Below, one piece after another: positions 1-6,057 of a DNA stretch of 9,145 nt (its first letter is position 1; each line of letters starts with the position of its first letter). Source of the stretch: CAZGTQ01 sp964528575 (GTDB lineage Bacteria; Planctomycetota; UBA1135; GCA-002686595). The translations under genes were made by a program, and so were the position numbers. Under the pieces are notes generated by a model. That model made no database searches and was not told the DNA's origin. It worked only from the letters and a program-made list of their open reading frames with translations. The stretch covers positions 1 through 9,145 of the forward strand of contig CAZGTQ010000347.1 of the NCBI GenBank assembly GCA_964528575.1. Direction: 5' to 3'.

Positions 1-1413
1 GTTCGAGCCCGCGGGCAGCGCGAACGCGGCGTCGGCCGCGCCCTGTGCGTCGAGCAGGCCGACGAACGGGCTGACGAGCCCGGCGCCTGCGCCGTCGAGC
101 AACAGGAGCGTGTACGCGTCGGGCACGAGCGGCAGCACGACGTCGTCGAGCGCGACGCCCGGGCTCGTCCCGGAGAGGCTGCCGAGCAGGAGGAACAGCT
201 CGCCCGCGTGCTCGACACCGGAACGCAGGTAGAGAGCCTGCGTCCCGCCGGCACTCGCTGAGACCGTCGGCGTGCCGTGGTACAGCGTGTCGATCTCGAA
301 GACCCACGCGTCGTTCGGGCAGGGCGAGCACACGATCGCGTGGTCGCCGTCGAACGCGACCCCGCCTTCCGCCGCCAATGCGATCGTGTGCGTCCACGCG
401 CCCGCGCTCCCGCGCTCGAAGACGTGCGTCCCGGTCGCCAAGCACGACGCGCTCCGCGAAACGACGGCGCGTGCTCCGTGGATCGCGACCGAGCGGCCGA
501 AGCCGTCGCCGGGCTGCGGCACGGGGGCCTCGAGTCGCGCCGCGCGCACCCAAGCGCCGTCCGGCTGGCGCTCGAAGACCTCGGCGAAGCCAGCCGGTCC
601 GCCCGCCGAGGGGCGCGCCGCTCCGATCACCGCCCGACCGCCCTGGATCGCCACGCTCGCGCCGAAGTACGTCTTGGCCACGACGTGCTCGGGCTCCAGC
701 TTCGCGGCCTGCGTCCAAGTCCCGTTCGGCTGGCGCTCGAACACGTAGGCGGCCGCGGGCACCCACGTCGCGGGCTGGCTCGGGGAGCCGAGGTCCGCCG
801 GCCGACTCGTCACCAGGCGATCGCCATCGAGGTCGACGCGCTCGCCGAAGGGTTGGCTCAGGAGGGCGGCATCGTCGGGGTGAAGTCGCGCGACCTCGAC
901 CCAGGAGCCGGCGGGCTGCCGCTCGAACACGTAGACGGCCCCGACGGTGACCACGTTCGGGAAGCCCGAGAGAACCGCGTTGTCCGCGATCGCGGCGCGG
1001 TCCCCGCTCAACGAGACGTCCCATGCGAAGTGCTCGCCCGCGTCGTTGTCGGCCGGGACGTCGATCACCGCCGACAGCCCCCAGGTCTCGTCGAGCTGGA
1101 GCTCGTAGACGTAGCACGCGCCGCTCACCCCCCCGACCAGTGCGCGGTCGCCGTCGATGCTCACCGATATGCCGAAGGCCTTGCTCGGGACGGGCGCCAC
1201 GATGTGGGCGACCTCGAGCCACGATCCGTCCGGCTGGCGCTCGAAGAGGTACGCGGCGTCGACGGCCCCGACGATCGCGCGGCCGCCGTCCACGTCGACG
1301 GTTCTGTCGACCAGGCTCCACGGGTTGCCGACCGCGAGCTGGGCGTCGGGCTGGGCCTGGGCCAGGGCGGGAGCGGGCATGATCAGGGCGGCGAGAGCGA
1401 GTGTGTGCTTCAT
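1..1413 (-). CDS. Secreted FG-GAP repeat beta-propeller protein, C-terminus cut by window edge
   Basis: The first 471 codons are visible; the frame is open to the left edge, so the C-terminus is missing. A signal peptide is seen at residues 1-18 (hydrophobic core, ALA before the cut), so the product is exported. Seven copies of a blade motif of the form FG-x-SV-x-I-x-GDRA-x-V follow, at about residues 38-50, 80-94, 129-143, 189-201, 250-264, 305-318 and 351-362. Most blades continue with a strand like VFERQPDGSW (about residues 56, 101, 161, 223, 279 and 330). Seven blades would close one propeller. A separate region from about residue 378 has GTSPG and LPLVPDAY, resembling C-terminal regions I associate with secreted planctomycete proteins. 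FG-GAP propellers usually bind proteins or glycans; no catalytic residues are seen, and the role here is unknown. The ATG at 1413 is supported by the signal peptide and a GGAG eight bases upstream. Confidence 0.9.
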   Translation of the reverse strand, partial: MKHTLALAALIMPAPALAQAQPDAQLAVGNPWSLVDRTVDVDGGRAIVGAVDAAYLFERQPDGSWLEVAHIVAPVPSKAFGISVSIDGDRALVGGVSGACYVYELQLDETWGLSAVIDVPADNDAGEHFAWDVSLSGDRAAIADNAVLSGFPNVVTVGAVYVFERQPAGSWVEVARLHPDDAALLSQPFGERVDLDGDRLVTSRPADLGSPSQPATWVPAAAYVFERQPNGTWTQAAKLEPEHVVAKTYFGASVAIQGGRAVIGAARPSAGGPAGFAEVFERQPDGAWVRAARLEAPVPQPGDGFGRSVAIHGARAVVSRSASCLATGTHVFERGSAGAWTHTIALAAEGGVAFDGDHAIVCSPCPNDAWVFEIDTLYHGTPTVSASAGGTQALYLRSGVEHAGELFLLLGSLSGTSPGVALDDVVLPLVPDAYTLLLLDGAGAGLVSPFVGLLDAQGAADAAFALPAGSN

Positions 1414-1421
1414 CGATCCGT

Positions 1422-1425
1422 CTCC
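1422..1425 (-). promoter_or_regulatory. Ribosome binding site of the FG-GAP gene
   Basis: GGAG on the minus strand lies 8 bases before the ATG at 1413. It fixes that start, together with the signal peptide that begins there. I saw no convincing promoter hexamers for this gene in the rest of the 112-base gap. Confidence 0.7.
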
Positions 1426-1471
1426 GTGTAGGCGTGGTCTCCACCCCCCCACGCGAGAAGCGCCCGACCGA

Positions 1472-1521
1472 GGGGGAGTCGATTCCCGAGAAACCGCTCC
1501 TCACCCGCCCTAGACTCCCCC
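1472..1521. repeat. 9-bp perfect inverted repeat upstream of the MBL-fold gene
   Basis: GGGGGAGTC at 1472-1480 and GACTCCCCC at 1513-1521 are perfect reverse complements separated by 32 bases. The arm centres are 41 bases apart, close to four helical turns, so both arms would face the same side of the DNA. The right arm overlaps the proposed -10 hexamer of the gene at 1526. It could be a repressor operator or a long-loop hairpin. The pairing is seen directly; the regulatory role is inference. Confidence 0.45.
1511..1516 (+). promoter_or_regulatory. Candidate -10 element (TAGACT) of the MBL-fold gene
   Basis: TAGACT matches TATAAT at the first, second, fourth and sixth bases and ends exactly 9 bases before the ATG at 1526. 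Transcription would then start at or just before the start codon. There is no Shine-Dalgarno sequence in the C-rich leader, which fits leaderless translation. No -35 hexamer is recognisable. The same hexamer-to-ATG spacing recurs at 6001-6006 and 6043-6048. Confidence 0.5.
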
Positions 1522-1525
1522 GCGC

Positions 1526-2236
1526 ATGTCCCAGCGCCTGTACTTCCGCCAGCTCCTCGCGGGCCGCGACTTCGCCGAGAGCGATCCGATCGCGCGGCAG
1601 ATGGTCAACTTCGTCTACTTCGTCGGCGACCGCGAGAGCGGCGAGACGCTCGTCGTCGATCCGGCGTACAGCGTGCGGGAGCTCGTCGACCTCGCGGCGG
1701 CGGACGGGATGCGCATCACCGGCGTGCTCGGAACGCACTACCACCCCGACCACGTCGGCGGCGATCTGTTCGGGCACGAGGTCGAGGGCGTGCGGCACCT
1801 GCTCGAGATCGAGGGGCTGAAGGTGCACGTGCAGCGCGACGAGGCGCCGTGGGTCGAGCGCGTCACCGGCGTGTCGGGGAGCGACCTCGCGCTGCACGAC
1901 AGCGGCGACGTCGTGCGCGTCGGCGCGATCGAGGTGCAGCTCGTCCATACGCCGGGCCACACGCCCGGCAGCCAGTGCTTCTTCGTCGAGAATCGGCTCG
2001 TCGCGGGCGACACGCTCTTCCTGCAGGGCTGCGGGCGCACGGACTTCCCCGGCGGCGACCCGCGCGCGCTCTACCTCAGCCTGACACAGCGGCTGGCGCA
2101 GGTGCCCGACGACGCGGTGCTCTATCCGGGACACCTCTACGCACCCGAGAGCTCGGCGACGATGGGCGACACGCGGCGCTCGAACCCGGTGCTGAAGCCG
2201 CGCAGCGAGCGCGAGTGGCTCGCGCTCTTCGGCTGA
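1526..2236 (+). CDS. MBL-fold metallo-hydrolase (glyoxalase II / persulfide dioxygenase-like)
   Basis: This is a complete 236-residue cytoplasmic enzyme. It has the metal-binding motif THYHPDH at residues 70-76 (H71, H73, D75, H76), PGH with H145, GD with D162, and PGH with H203. GCGRTDF at 168-174 is typical of the ETHE1/persulfide dioxygenase and related glyoxalase II-like enzymes, which act on glutathione persulfide or glutathione thioesters. There is no separate C-terminal glyoxalase II substrate domain. About 69 residues separate H71 from H145, more than I recall for human ETHE1, and TGVSGSDL (114-121) lies in that stretch. The end WLALFG matches a common subfamily of hypothetical MBL hydrolases as I remember it. 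The substrate is therefore uncertain: thioester hydrolysis or persulfide oxidation are both possible. The gene stands alone, divergent from the FG-GAP gene and tail-to-tail with the membrane-protein operon. The ATG is preceded by no ribosome binding site but by a -10-like hexamer. Confidence 0.96.
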   Translation: MSQRLYFRQLLAGRDFAESDPIARQMVNFVYFVGDRESGETLVVDPAYSVRELVDLAAADGMRITGVLGTHYHPDHVGGDLFGHEVEGVRHLLEIEGLKVHVQRDEAPWVERVTGVSGSDLALHDSGDVVRVGAIEVQLVHTPGHTPGSQCFFVENRLVAGDTLFLQGCGRTDFPGGDPRALYLSLTQRLAQVPDDAVLYPGHLYAPESSATMGDTRRSNPVLKPRSEREWLALFG

Positions 2237-2259
2237 CGCGCGGCGGGGATCAGCCGGAG
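2227..2259. terminator. Hairpin spanning both stop codons of convergent genes
   Basis: CGGCTGA at 2230-2236 pairs perfectly with TCAGCCG at 2250-2256 around a 13-base loop. Three further pairs, one of them a G-U wobble, extend the stem to 2227-2259 in plus-strand RNA. The left arm contains the TGA of the MBL gene and the right arm the TGA of the minus-strand membrane gene, so the loop is the whole intergenic gap. No U-tract follows on either side, so it is not a classic intrinsic terminator. It may still act as a bidirectional 3' end or RNA-stabilising hairpin. Confidence 0.35.
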
Positions 2260-2984
2260 CCCCAGCCGGCGGCGCCTTCGCGCTCGACGTCGGTGGACGG
2301 GCTCAGGCGGTCCTTGGCGATCGGAAAGAGCTTGCGGTAGGCGATCTCGATCGCGCCGAACGCGATCGGCAGGAACAGGAAAAACGGGAACACGCAGAGC
2401 AGGGCCGAGACCACCGCGGCCAGCGAGAGGAGCACGCCCAGACCGAGCAAGCCGCCGAAGTTCGTGAGGACCGCGGCGGCGCCCTTCTTCAGCGCATCGA
2501 TGCCGGACAGCTCGTGGTCGACGATCAGCTTGTACGCGAGCATGAGCACGAGCAGCACGATGCCGCTCAGCGCGCAGATCACGAGCACGACGGCGACATA
2601 GGCGACGAGGAGCGCCGGGGGAGGCTCGCTCTCGCCCCAGTCCGAGGCGGAGAGCAAGGCGATGGCGAAGCCGATGTACATCGACACGATCACGACCAGC
2701 GTCGGGGCGAGGGCGACGAGCGACGCGATCGCGCACTGGCCGAACCATTCGAAGCCCTTGAACAGGAGGTCGAAGCTCGCCCGCTCGCCCCGCTCCGCAG
2801 CCCGCAAGCACAGGTGCAGGCCGCACACGAGCGGCCCCAGCAGGAGGTAGAAAGGGCCGATCGAGCCCAGCAAGTACGTGACGGCCGCGAGCGCGACGAA
2901 CAGCCAGTATTGGGGCGCGATCATCCGCTGCGCCTGCGCGATGCAGTCGAACGGCTCGATCGGACGGCGGAGGGGTTCGACCAT
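2250..2984 (-). CDS. Multi-pass membrane protein, third tandem paralog (memC)
   Basis: Unnamed 244-residue inner-membrane protein, last gene of the minus-strand run. Hydrophobic stretches lie at about residues 26-58, 84-111, 124-154 and 177-216. It shares with its two upstream neighbours an N-terminal IEPFDC (C14), a CGLHLC motif at 54-59, LIVDH at 153-157, IEIAYRK near 212-218, and a soluble tail ending GWGSG. The general pattern (GP-x-x-x-GL, later LI-x-D, closing AYR) resembles widespread uncharacterised integral membrane proteins, but I cannot name a family or function. I chose the ATG at 2984 because it aligns with the paralogs' starts. A GTG at 2999 would add five residues. No ribosome binding site is seen for either. 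The gap from the previous stop is 33 bases. Confidence 0.88.
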   Translation of the reverse strand: MVEPLRRPIEPFDCIAQAQRMIAPQYWLFVALAAVTYLLGSIGPFYLLLGPLVCGLHLCLRAAERGERASFDLLFKGFEWFGQCAIASLVALAPTLVVIVSMYIGFAIALLSASDWGESEPPPALLVAYVAVVLVICALSGIVLLVLMLAYKLIVDHELSGIDALKKGAAAVLTNFGGLLGLGVLLSLAAVVSALLCVFPFFLFLPIAFGAIEIAYRKLFPIAKDRLSPSTDVEREGAAGWGSG

Positions 2985-3017
2985 GGCGCGCCATCGCACG
3001 CTCGCGCCGGCCGCCAG

Positions 3018-3671
3018 TCAACCGCCGCGCTCGACGAAGAACATCTTGCGGTAGGCGATTTCCATCGGCGCCAGCGCGAACGGCCCGAGCAGGAGCGGCA
3101 GCACGACGCTCAGCTCGGCCGCGAGCGCCGTCGCGCCCGCCAGCAGGAGCGCGAGCGCGACCACGCCCCCGAAGCTCGCGCGGATCGCCCCCAGGCTCGC
3201 CCCCAGCGCCGCGACGCCGCCGAGTCCGTGGTCGACGATCAGCGCGCACGCGACGAACACGACGACCTGCGCGCACGTCCAGACGACGGCCAAGACGAGC
3301 GAGGCCGCCGCGCTCTCCTCCTCGAGCGCGCCCGGATCGTAGGTCGTGTCGGCGAAGGTGAGCGCGAGCGCGAGCCCCAGCCCGATCGCGAAGAGCGGTA
3401 GGAAGAAGAGCCAGACGGCGACGAAGCTCGGACGGAAGAACGCCAGGCCGTCGAGGAGCAGCCCGAAGCCCGGCCGAACGCCCTCCAGCGCGGCCGCGAA
3501 GCACAGGTGCAGACCGCACAGCATCGCCCCGTACAGGATCAGGAGCGGGATCGACAGGATCTGCGCGACGAAGACGAGGGCGAGGAACAGCACGTAGTGC
3601 CGCCCGGCCAGGCGCAGCCCCTGGACCAGGCAGTCGAACGGCTCGATCGGTGCGCGGGGCGAAGCGGCCAC
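3018..3671 (-). CDS. Multi-pass membrane protein, second tandem paralog (memB)
   Basis: 217-residue inner-membrane protein, the middle of three paralogs. It starts with GTG at 3671; no ATG lies nearby in frame, and this start aligns with the others. Hydrophobic stretches are at about residues 26-58, 82-106, 121-147 and 168-206. Shared marks are IEPFDC (C14), CGLHLC at 52-57, LIVDHGL at 144-150 and MEIAYRKMF at 203-211. Unlike its neighbours it stops soon after the AYRKMF motif (FVERGG) and lacks the Pro/Glu-rich tail and the GWG-x-G end. Its first nine codons read PIEPFDC-like exactly as in memC, suggesting memB and memC are the closer pair. AGGG six bases before the GTG may be a weak ribosome binding site. 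Function unknown. Confidence 0.88.
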   Translation of the reverse strand: MAASPRAPIEPFDCLVQGLRLAGRHYVLFLALVFVAQILSIPLLILYGAMLCGLHLCFAAALEGVRPGFGLLLDGLAFFRPSFVAVWLFFLPLFAIGLGLALALTFADTTYDPGALEEESAAASLVLAVVWTCAQVVVFVACALIVDHGLGGVAALGASLGAIRASFGGVVALALLLAGATALAAELSVVLPLLLGPFALAPMEIAYRKMFFVERGG

Positions 3672-3701
3672 GCCCCACCCTAACGCGCATCGCCGCCGCT
3701 C

Positions 3702-4499
3702 TCAGCCCGCGCCCCAGCCGGGCGCGGCCTCGGGCTCCTGCGGCGCCGGATCGACCGCGGGCGCGGACTGGGCGGGGAACATGCGGCGGTACGCGACCTC
3801 GAGCGTCCCCACGACGATCGGCAGGAGCAGCAGCGCCGGAACGACGCACAGCACGAGCCCGACGGCGAGCGCGACACTGTGGATCAGCCCGAGCGCCAGC
3901 ATGCCGGGAAGCTCGAGCCGCATCGCGCGCGCGCTCGCCGCCAGCGCGCGGGGGCCCGACAGCCCCCGATCGACGATCAGCGGGCACGCGATCCAGGCGA
4001 TCGATTGCGCGCACGTCGACAGCAAGAACGCGGCGATCGCCACGGCGACGCGCACGGCCGGCGGCGGCTCGTCCGGCGCGACCGCGGCCTCCAGCGCGGC
4101 GGCGCCCGCGTAGACCGCGACCGCCGAGAGCAGCGCGAACAGCACGACGACGAGGCTCGGCACGACGTGCCGGAAGCCGCCGAAGAGCATGCCGAACGTC
4201 GGCTGCTCCCTCCGCAGCGCCGCCCGGCAGCAGAGGTGCAGACCGCACGCCATCGGGCCGACGACGAGCGCCGACGGGAGGATCGCGAGCGCGCTCGCGA
4301 TCGCGGCGGCGAGCGGGTCGGTCGATCGCAGCAGCCCCGACACGAGCGCGACGAAGACGAGGACGGGCGGCAATGCGACCACGAGCGCGCTCGCGACCGC
4401 GCCGAGCGCGACGAACCGCAGATAGCTCGGTCCGACGAGCCGCGCGCCCTCGCGCAGGCACGCGAGCGGCTGGATACGACAGCGGACCGCGGCGACCAT
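3702..4499 (-). CDS. Multi-pass membrane protein, first tandem paralog (memA)
   Basis: 265-residue inner-membrane protein, the first and longest of the three paralogs. It begins 10 bases after the stop of the SGNH gene, so the two are very likely co-transcribed. Conserved marks are IQPLAC (C14), CGLHLC at 85-90, LIVDRGLSG at 174-182 and LEVAYRRMF at 233-241. An insertion of about 30 residues before CGLHLC adds a further hydrophobic stretch. The tail (about 242-265) is Pro/Ala/Glu-rich and ends GWGAG, like memC. Hydrophobic stretches are near 26-56, 63-90, 113-138, 148-177 and 199-236. I chose the ATG at 4499 because the paralogs align there; the frame is open upstream but runs into the SGNH gene. 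No biochemical role can be read from the sequence. Confidence 0.88.
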   Translation of the reverse strand: MVAAVRCRIQPLACLREGARLVGPSYLRFVALGAVASALVVALPPVLVFVALVSGLLRSTDPLAAAIASALAILPSALVVGPMACGLHLCCRAALRREQPTFGMLFGGFRHVVPSLVVVLFALLSAVAVYAGAAALEAAVAPDEPPPAVRVAVAIAAFLLSTCAQSIAWIACPLIVDRGLSGPRALAASARAMRLELPGMLALGLIHSVALAVGLVLCVVPALLLLPIVVGTLEVAYRRMFPAQSAPAVDPAPQEPEAAPGWGAG

Positions 4500-4509
4500 C
4501 GCTCTCGCT

Positions 4510-5991
4510 CTACCGCGGCCGCAGCCCGAGTAACGCCCCGATCTCGGGCTCGAGCGCATCCGCGATCAGGCGGTGCCCGAAGGACGTGGGATGCACGAAG
4601 TCCCACCACACGAGGCCGTCGTCGTAGCAGGTGAGCAGAGCCCCGTGCACGTCGACCACCGGCACGCCCGCTTCCTGCGCCACGGCGCGCATCGTCGCGT
4701 GCAGCAGGAGCGGCTCCGGGCGGCTCTCGATCGAGTTCGGCTCGAGCGCGAACAGCGTCGGGATCCCGAGCTCCCCGTTCAGCGCGACGATCTCGCGCAG
4801 CGCGCGCGCGAACGCCTCCGCGTCGTCGTCGTTGTTCGACAGATCGACCACGACCGCGTCGGGCTCGAGCGCCAGCAGCCGCTCACGGTGCAGCGCCGCG
4901 ATGCGCGGCGAGCGCGCCCCGCTGATCCCCGCGTTCAGCGCCGCGAACCCGAGCCGCCGCGCGAGCACGCTCGGGTACGTCTCCTCGGCGCGCGCCGCGC
5001 CGGCGCCCCACGTCTGCGACGTGCCGAGGAACAGCACGCGCCTCTCGCCCTGCGCCTTCGGCTCGCCGAAGCGCCGCTCGAGCTCCCGGGCGATCTCCTC
5101 GGCCTCCGCGTCGACCCACGCGTGCTCGCCCGCGTCGTCCTCCGCCGGATACGCGTCGGCGAGCAGCCCGCGCGCCGCCCACGCGACCGCGAGCGCCGCG
5201 ACGAGCGCGCCGAGCGCCAGGCCGACGATCCGCACGAGCGTCCGCGCGCTCGCGCGCCGCAACGCGACGAACAACGCCACGTCGATTACGACGAAGGCCG
5301 CGAGCGCGAGCGCGAGCCAGCGCGCGAAACCGCGCTGGTCGAAGAAGTCCTCGCGCCAAGCGCTCCCGTCCGCGCGCCGCACGACGATGTCGTCGACGAC
5401 CGCGCTGCGCAGCGAGCCGCGCAAGCCGATCGCGCGCTCGCCGTCCGTCCCCGCCGCGAACGTGCCGACCGGCGCGCCGTCGACCCACAGCCGCGCACGC
5501 TCGCCGTGGAACTCGACGCGCGCCGCGTGCCACGCGTCGGGCTCGAGCAGCGGCAGGTCGACCGCTTCGCGCCGCACGAATCGGCCCTGGGCGTCGGTCG
5601 CGAACGCGATCGCCGGGAAGCGCGGGTACGTGCCGAGGCGCACGCCGGTGCGGCCCGTCTCCGACGCATCGAACAGGCACACGAGATAGGCGTACCGCGC
5701 GAGGCGGAAACGGAATTCGAAGCTCGCAACCGGCTCGCGCTCCGCGCGCACGATCTCCTGGAACCCGTTCCAGCGCCCGAGATCGACGCGCCCCTTGCCC
5801 AACGTGCGCCACGACGTCGCGAACGCGCGCGCGCCGAGCACGCCCTTCTCGAGCTGCGCTTTCGTCGCGACCCACGTGCCGCCGCGCTCGATCGTGTTCC
5901 CCAGCGTCGCGAGCCCGTACGCGAGCACGAGCGCGGCCGCGACCTCGATCGCGAGCAGGGCGCCGGCGAGCTTCGCGCGCGCGGAGGGCAT
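4510..5991 (-). CDS. Membrane-anchored LamG-like plus SGNH hydrolase protein
   Basis: 493-residue protein. A transmembrane segment or uncleaved signal lies at about residues 7-30. Residues 66-215 look like a concanavalin/LamG or DUF1080-type beta-sandwich (AWHAARVEF then RLWVDGAPVGTF at 153-178). Two more membrane segments follow at about 222-245 and 251-278. The C-terminal domain (about 317-490) is an SGNH/GDSL esterase fold: GTSQTWGAG with the nucleophile S325, a Gly block at NAGISG (353-358), the Asn block LSNND (384-388), and D464 with H467 in DFVHP. GTS replaces the usual GDS. The topology puts both the LamG-like and SGNH domains outside the cytoplasmic membrane, where SGNH enzymes often remove or move acyl groups on glycans or lipids; the substrate is unknown. 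It heads the operon with three membrane paralogs. The ATG at 5991 has no ribosome binding site but a -10-like hexamer 9 bases upstream. Confidence 0.93.
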   Translation of the reverse strand: MPSARAKLAGALLAIEVAAALVLAYGLATLGNTIERGGTWVATKAQLEKGVLGARAFATSWRTLGKGRVDLGRWNGFQEIVRAEREPVASFEFRFRLARYAYLVCLFDASETGRTGVRLGTYPRFPAIAFATDAQGRFVRREAVDLPLLEPDAWHAARVEFHGERARLWVDGAPVGTFAAGTDGERAIGLRGSLRSAVVDDIVVRRADGSAWREDFFDQRGFARWLALALAAFVVIDVALFVALRRASARTLVRIVGLALGALVAALAVAWAARGLLADAYPAEDDAGEHAWVDAEAEEIARELERRFGEPKAQGERRVLFLGTSQTWGAGAARAEETYPSVLARRLGFAALNAGISGARSPRIAALHRERLLALEPDAVVVDLSNNDDDAEAFARALREIVALNGELGIPTLFALEPNSIESRPEPLLLHATMRAVAQEAGVPVVDVHGALLTCYDDGLVWWDFVHPTSFGHRLIADALEPEIGALLGLRPR

Positions 5992-6000
5992 CGTCGGCCG

Positions 6001-6006
6001 AGCATA
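6001..6006 (-). promoter_or_regulatory. Candidate -10 element (TATGCT) of the SGNH operon
   Basis: TATGCT on the minus strand matches TATAAT at the first three and last bases. It ends exactly 9 bases before the ATG at 5991, the same spacing as at the two plus-strand genes. No Shine-Dalgarno sequence lies in the 9 bases, and no -35 hexamer is seen in the G/C-rich DNA upstream. Confidence 0.5.
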
Positions 6007-6025
6007 GCGAGCCGGGCCCCTGCCC

Positions 6026-6037
6026 CCGCCGCGGCGG
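6026..6037. repeat. 12-bp GC palindrome between divergent promoters
   Basis: CCGCCGCGGCGG is a perfect palindrome between the two divergent -10 candidates, 5 bases upstream of the plus-strand one. It could bind a dimeric regulator of both operons. Such GC palindromes arise easily in DNA of this composition, so the role is speculative. Confidence 0.25.
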
Positions 6038-6042
6038 CGCAA

Positions 6043-6048
6043 TACAAT
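6043..6048 (+). promoter_or_regulatory. Candidate -10 element (TACAAT) of the lipoprotein operon
   Basis: TACAAT matches TATAAT at five of six positions, in an AT-rich island (AATACAAT) within very GC-rich DNA. It ends 9 bases before the ATG at 6058. Expected initiation 6-8 bases further on would leave a leader of at most a few bases. No -35 match and no Shine-Dalgarno sequence is visible. It is the best promoter match in the window. Confidence 0.6.
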
Positions 6049-6057
6049 CTGCGCGCC

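Noticed and set aside
277..1431. 384-codon plus-strand frame antisense to the FG-GAP gene
   Set aside because: The minus strand gives a signal peptide and seven ordered repeats; the plus-strand product is a charged, low-complexity shadow.
2983..2994. Perfect 12-bp palindrome ATGGCGCGCCAT at the start of memC
   Set aside because: It has no loop to form a hairpin, and GGCGCGCC-like palindromes are expected at this GC content. It lies over alternative start codons, but nothing shows that it has a role.
3672..3701. Possible -10-like TAGGGT just upstream of the memB GTG start
   Set aside because: The spacing to the start (5 bases) differs from the 9 bases of the other three, the match is poor, and the gene sits inside an apparent operon. 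AGGG may instead be a weak ribosome binding site.
4573..6057. Long plus-strand open frame running antisense through the SGNH gene into the lipoprotein frame
   Set aside because: Arg/Glu-rich composition shadow with no domain, while the opposite strand shows catalytic motifs. The lipoprotein signal peptide begins at 6058.
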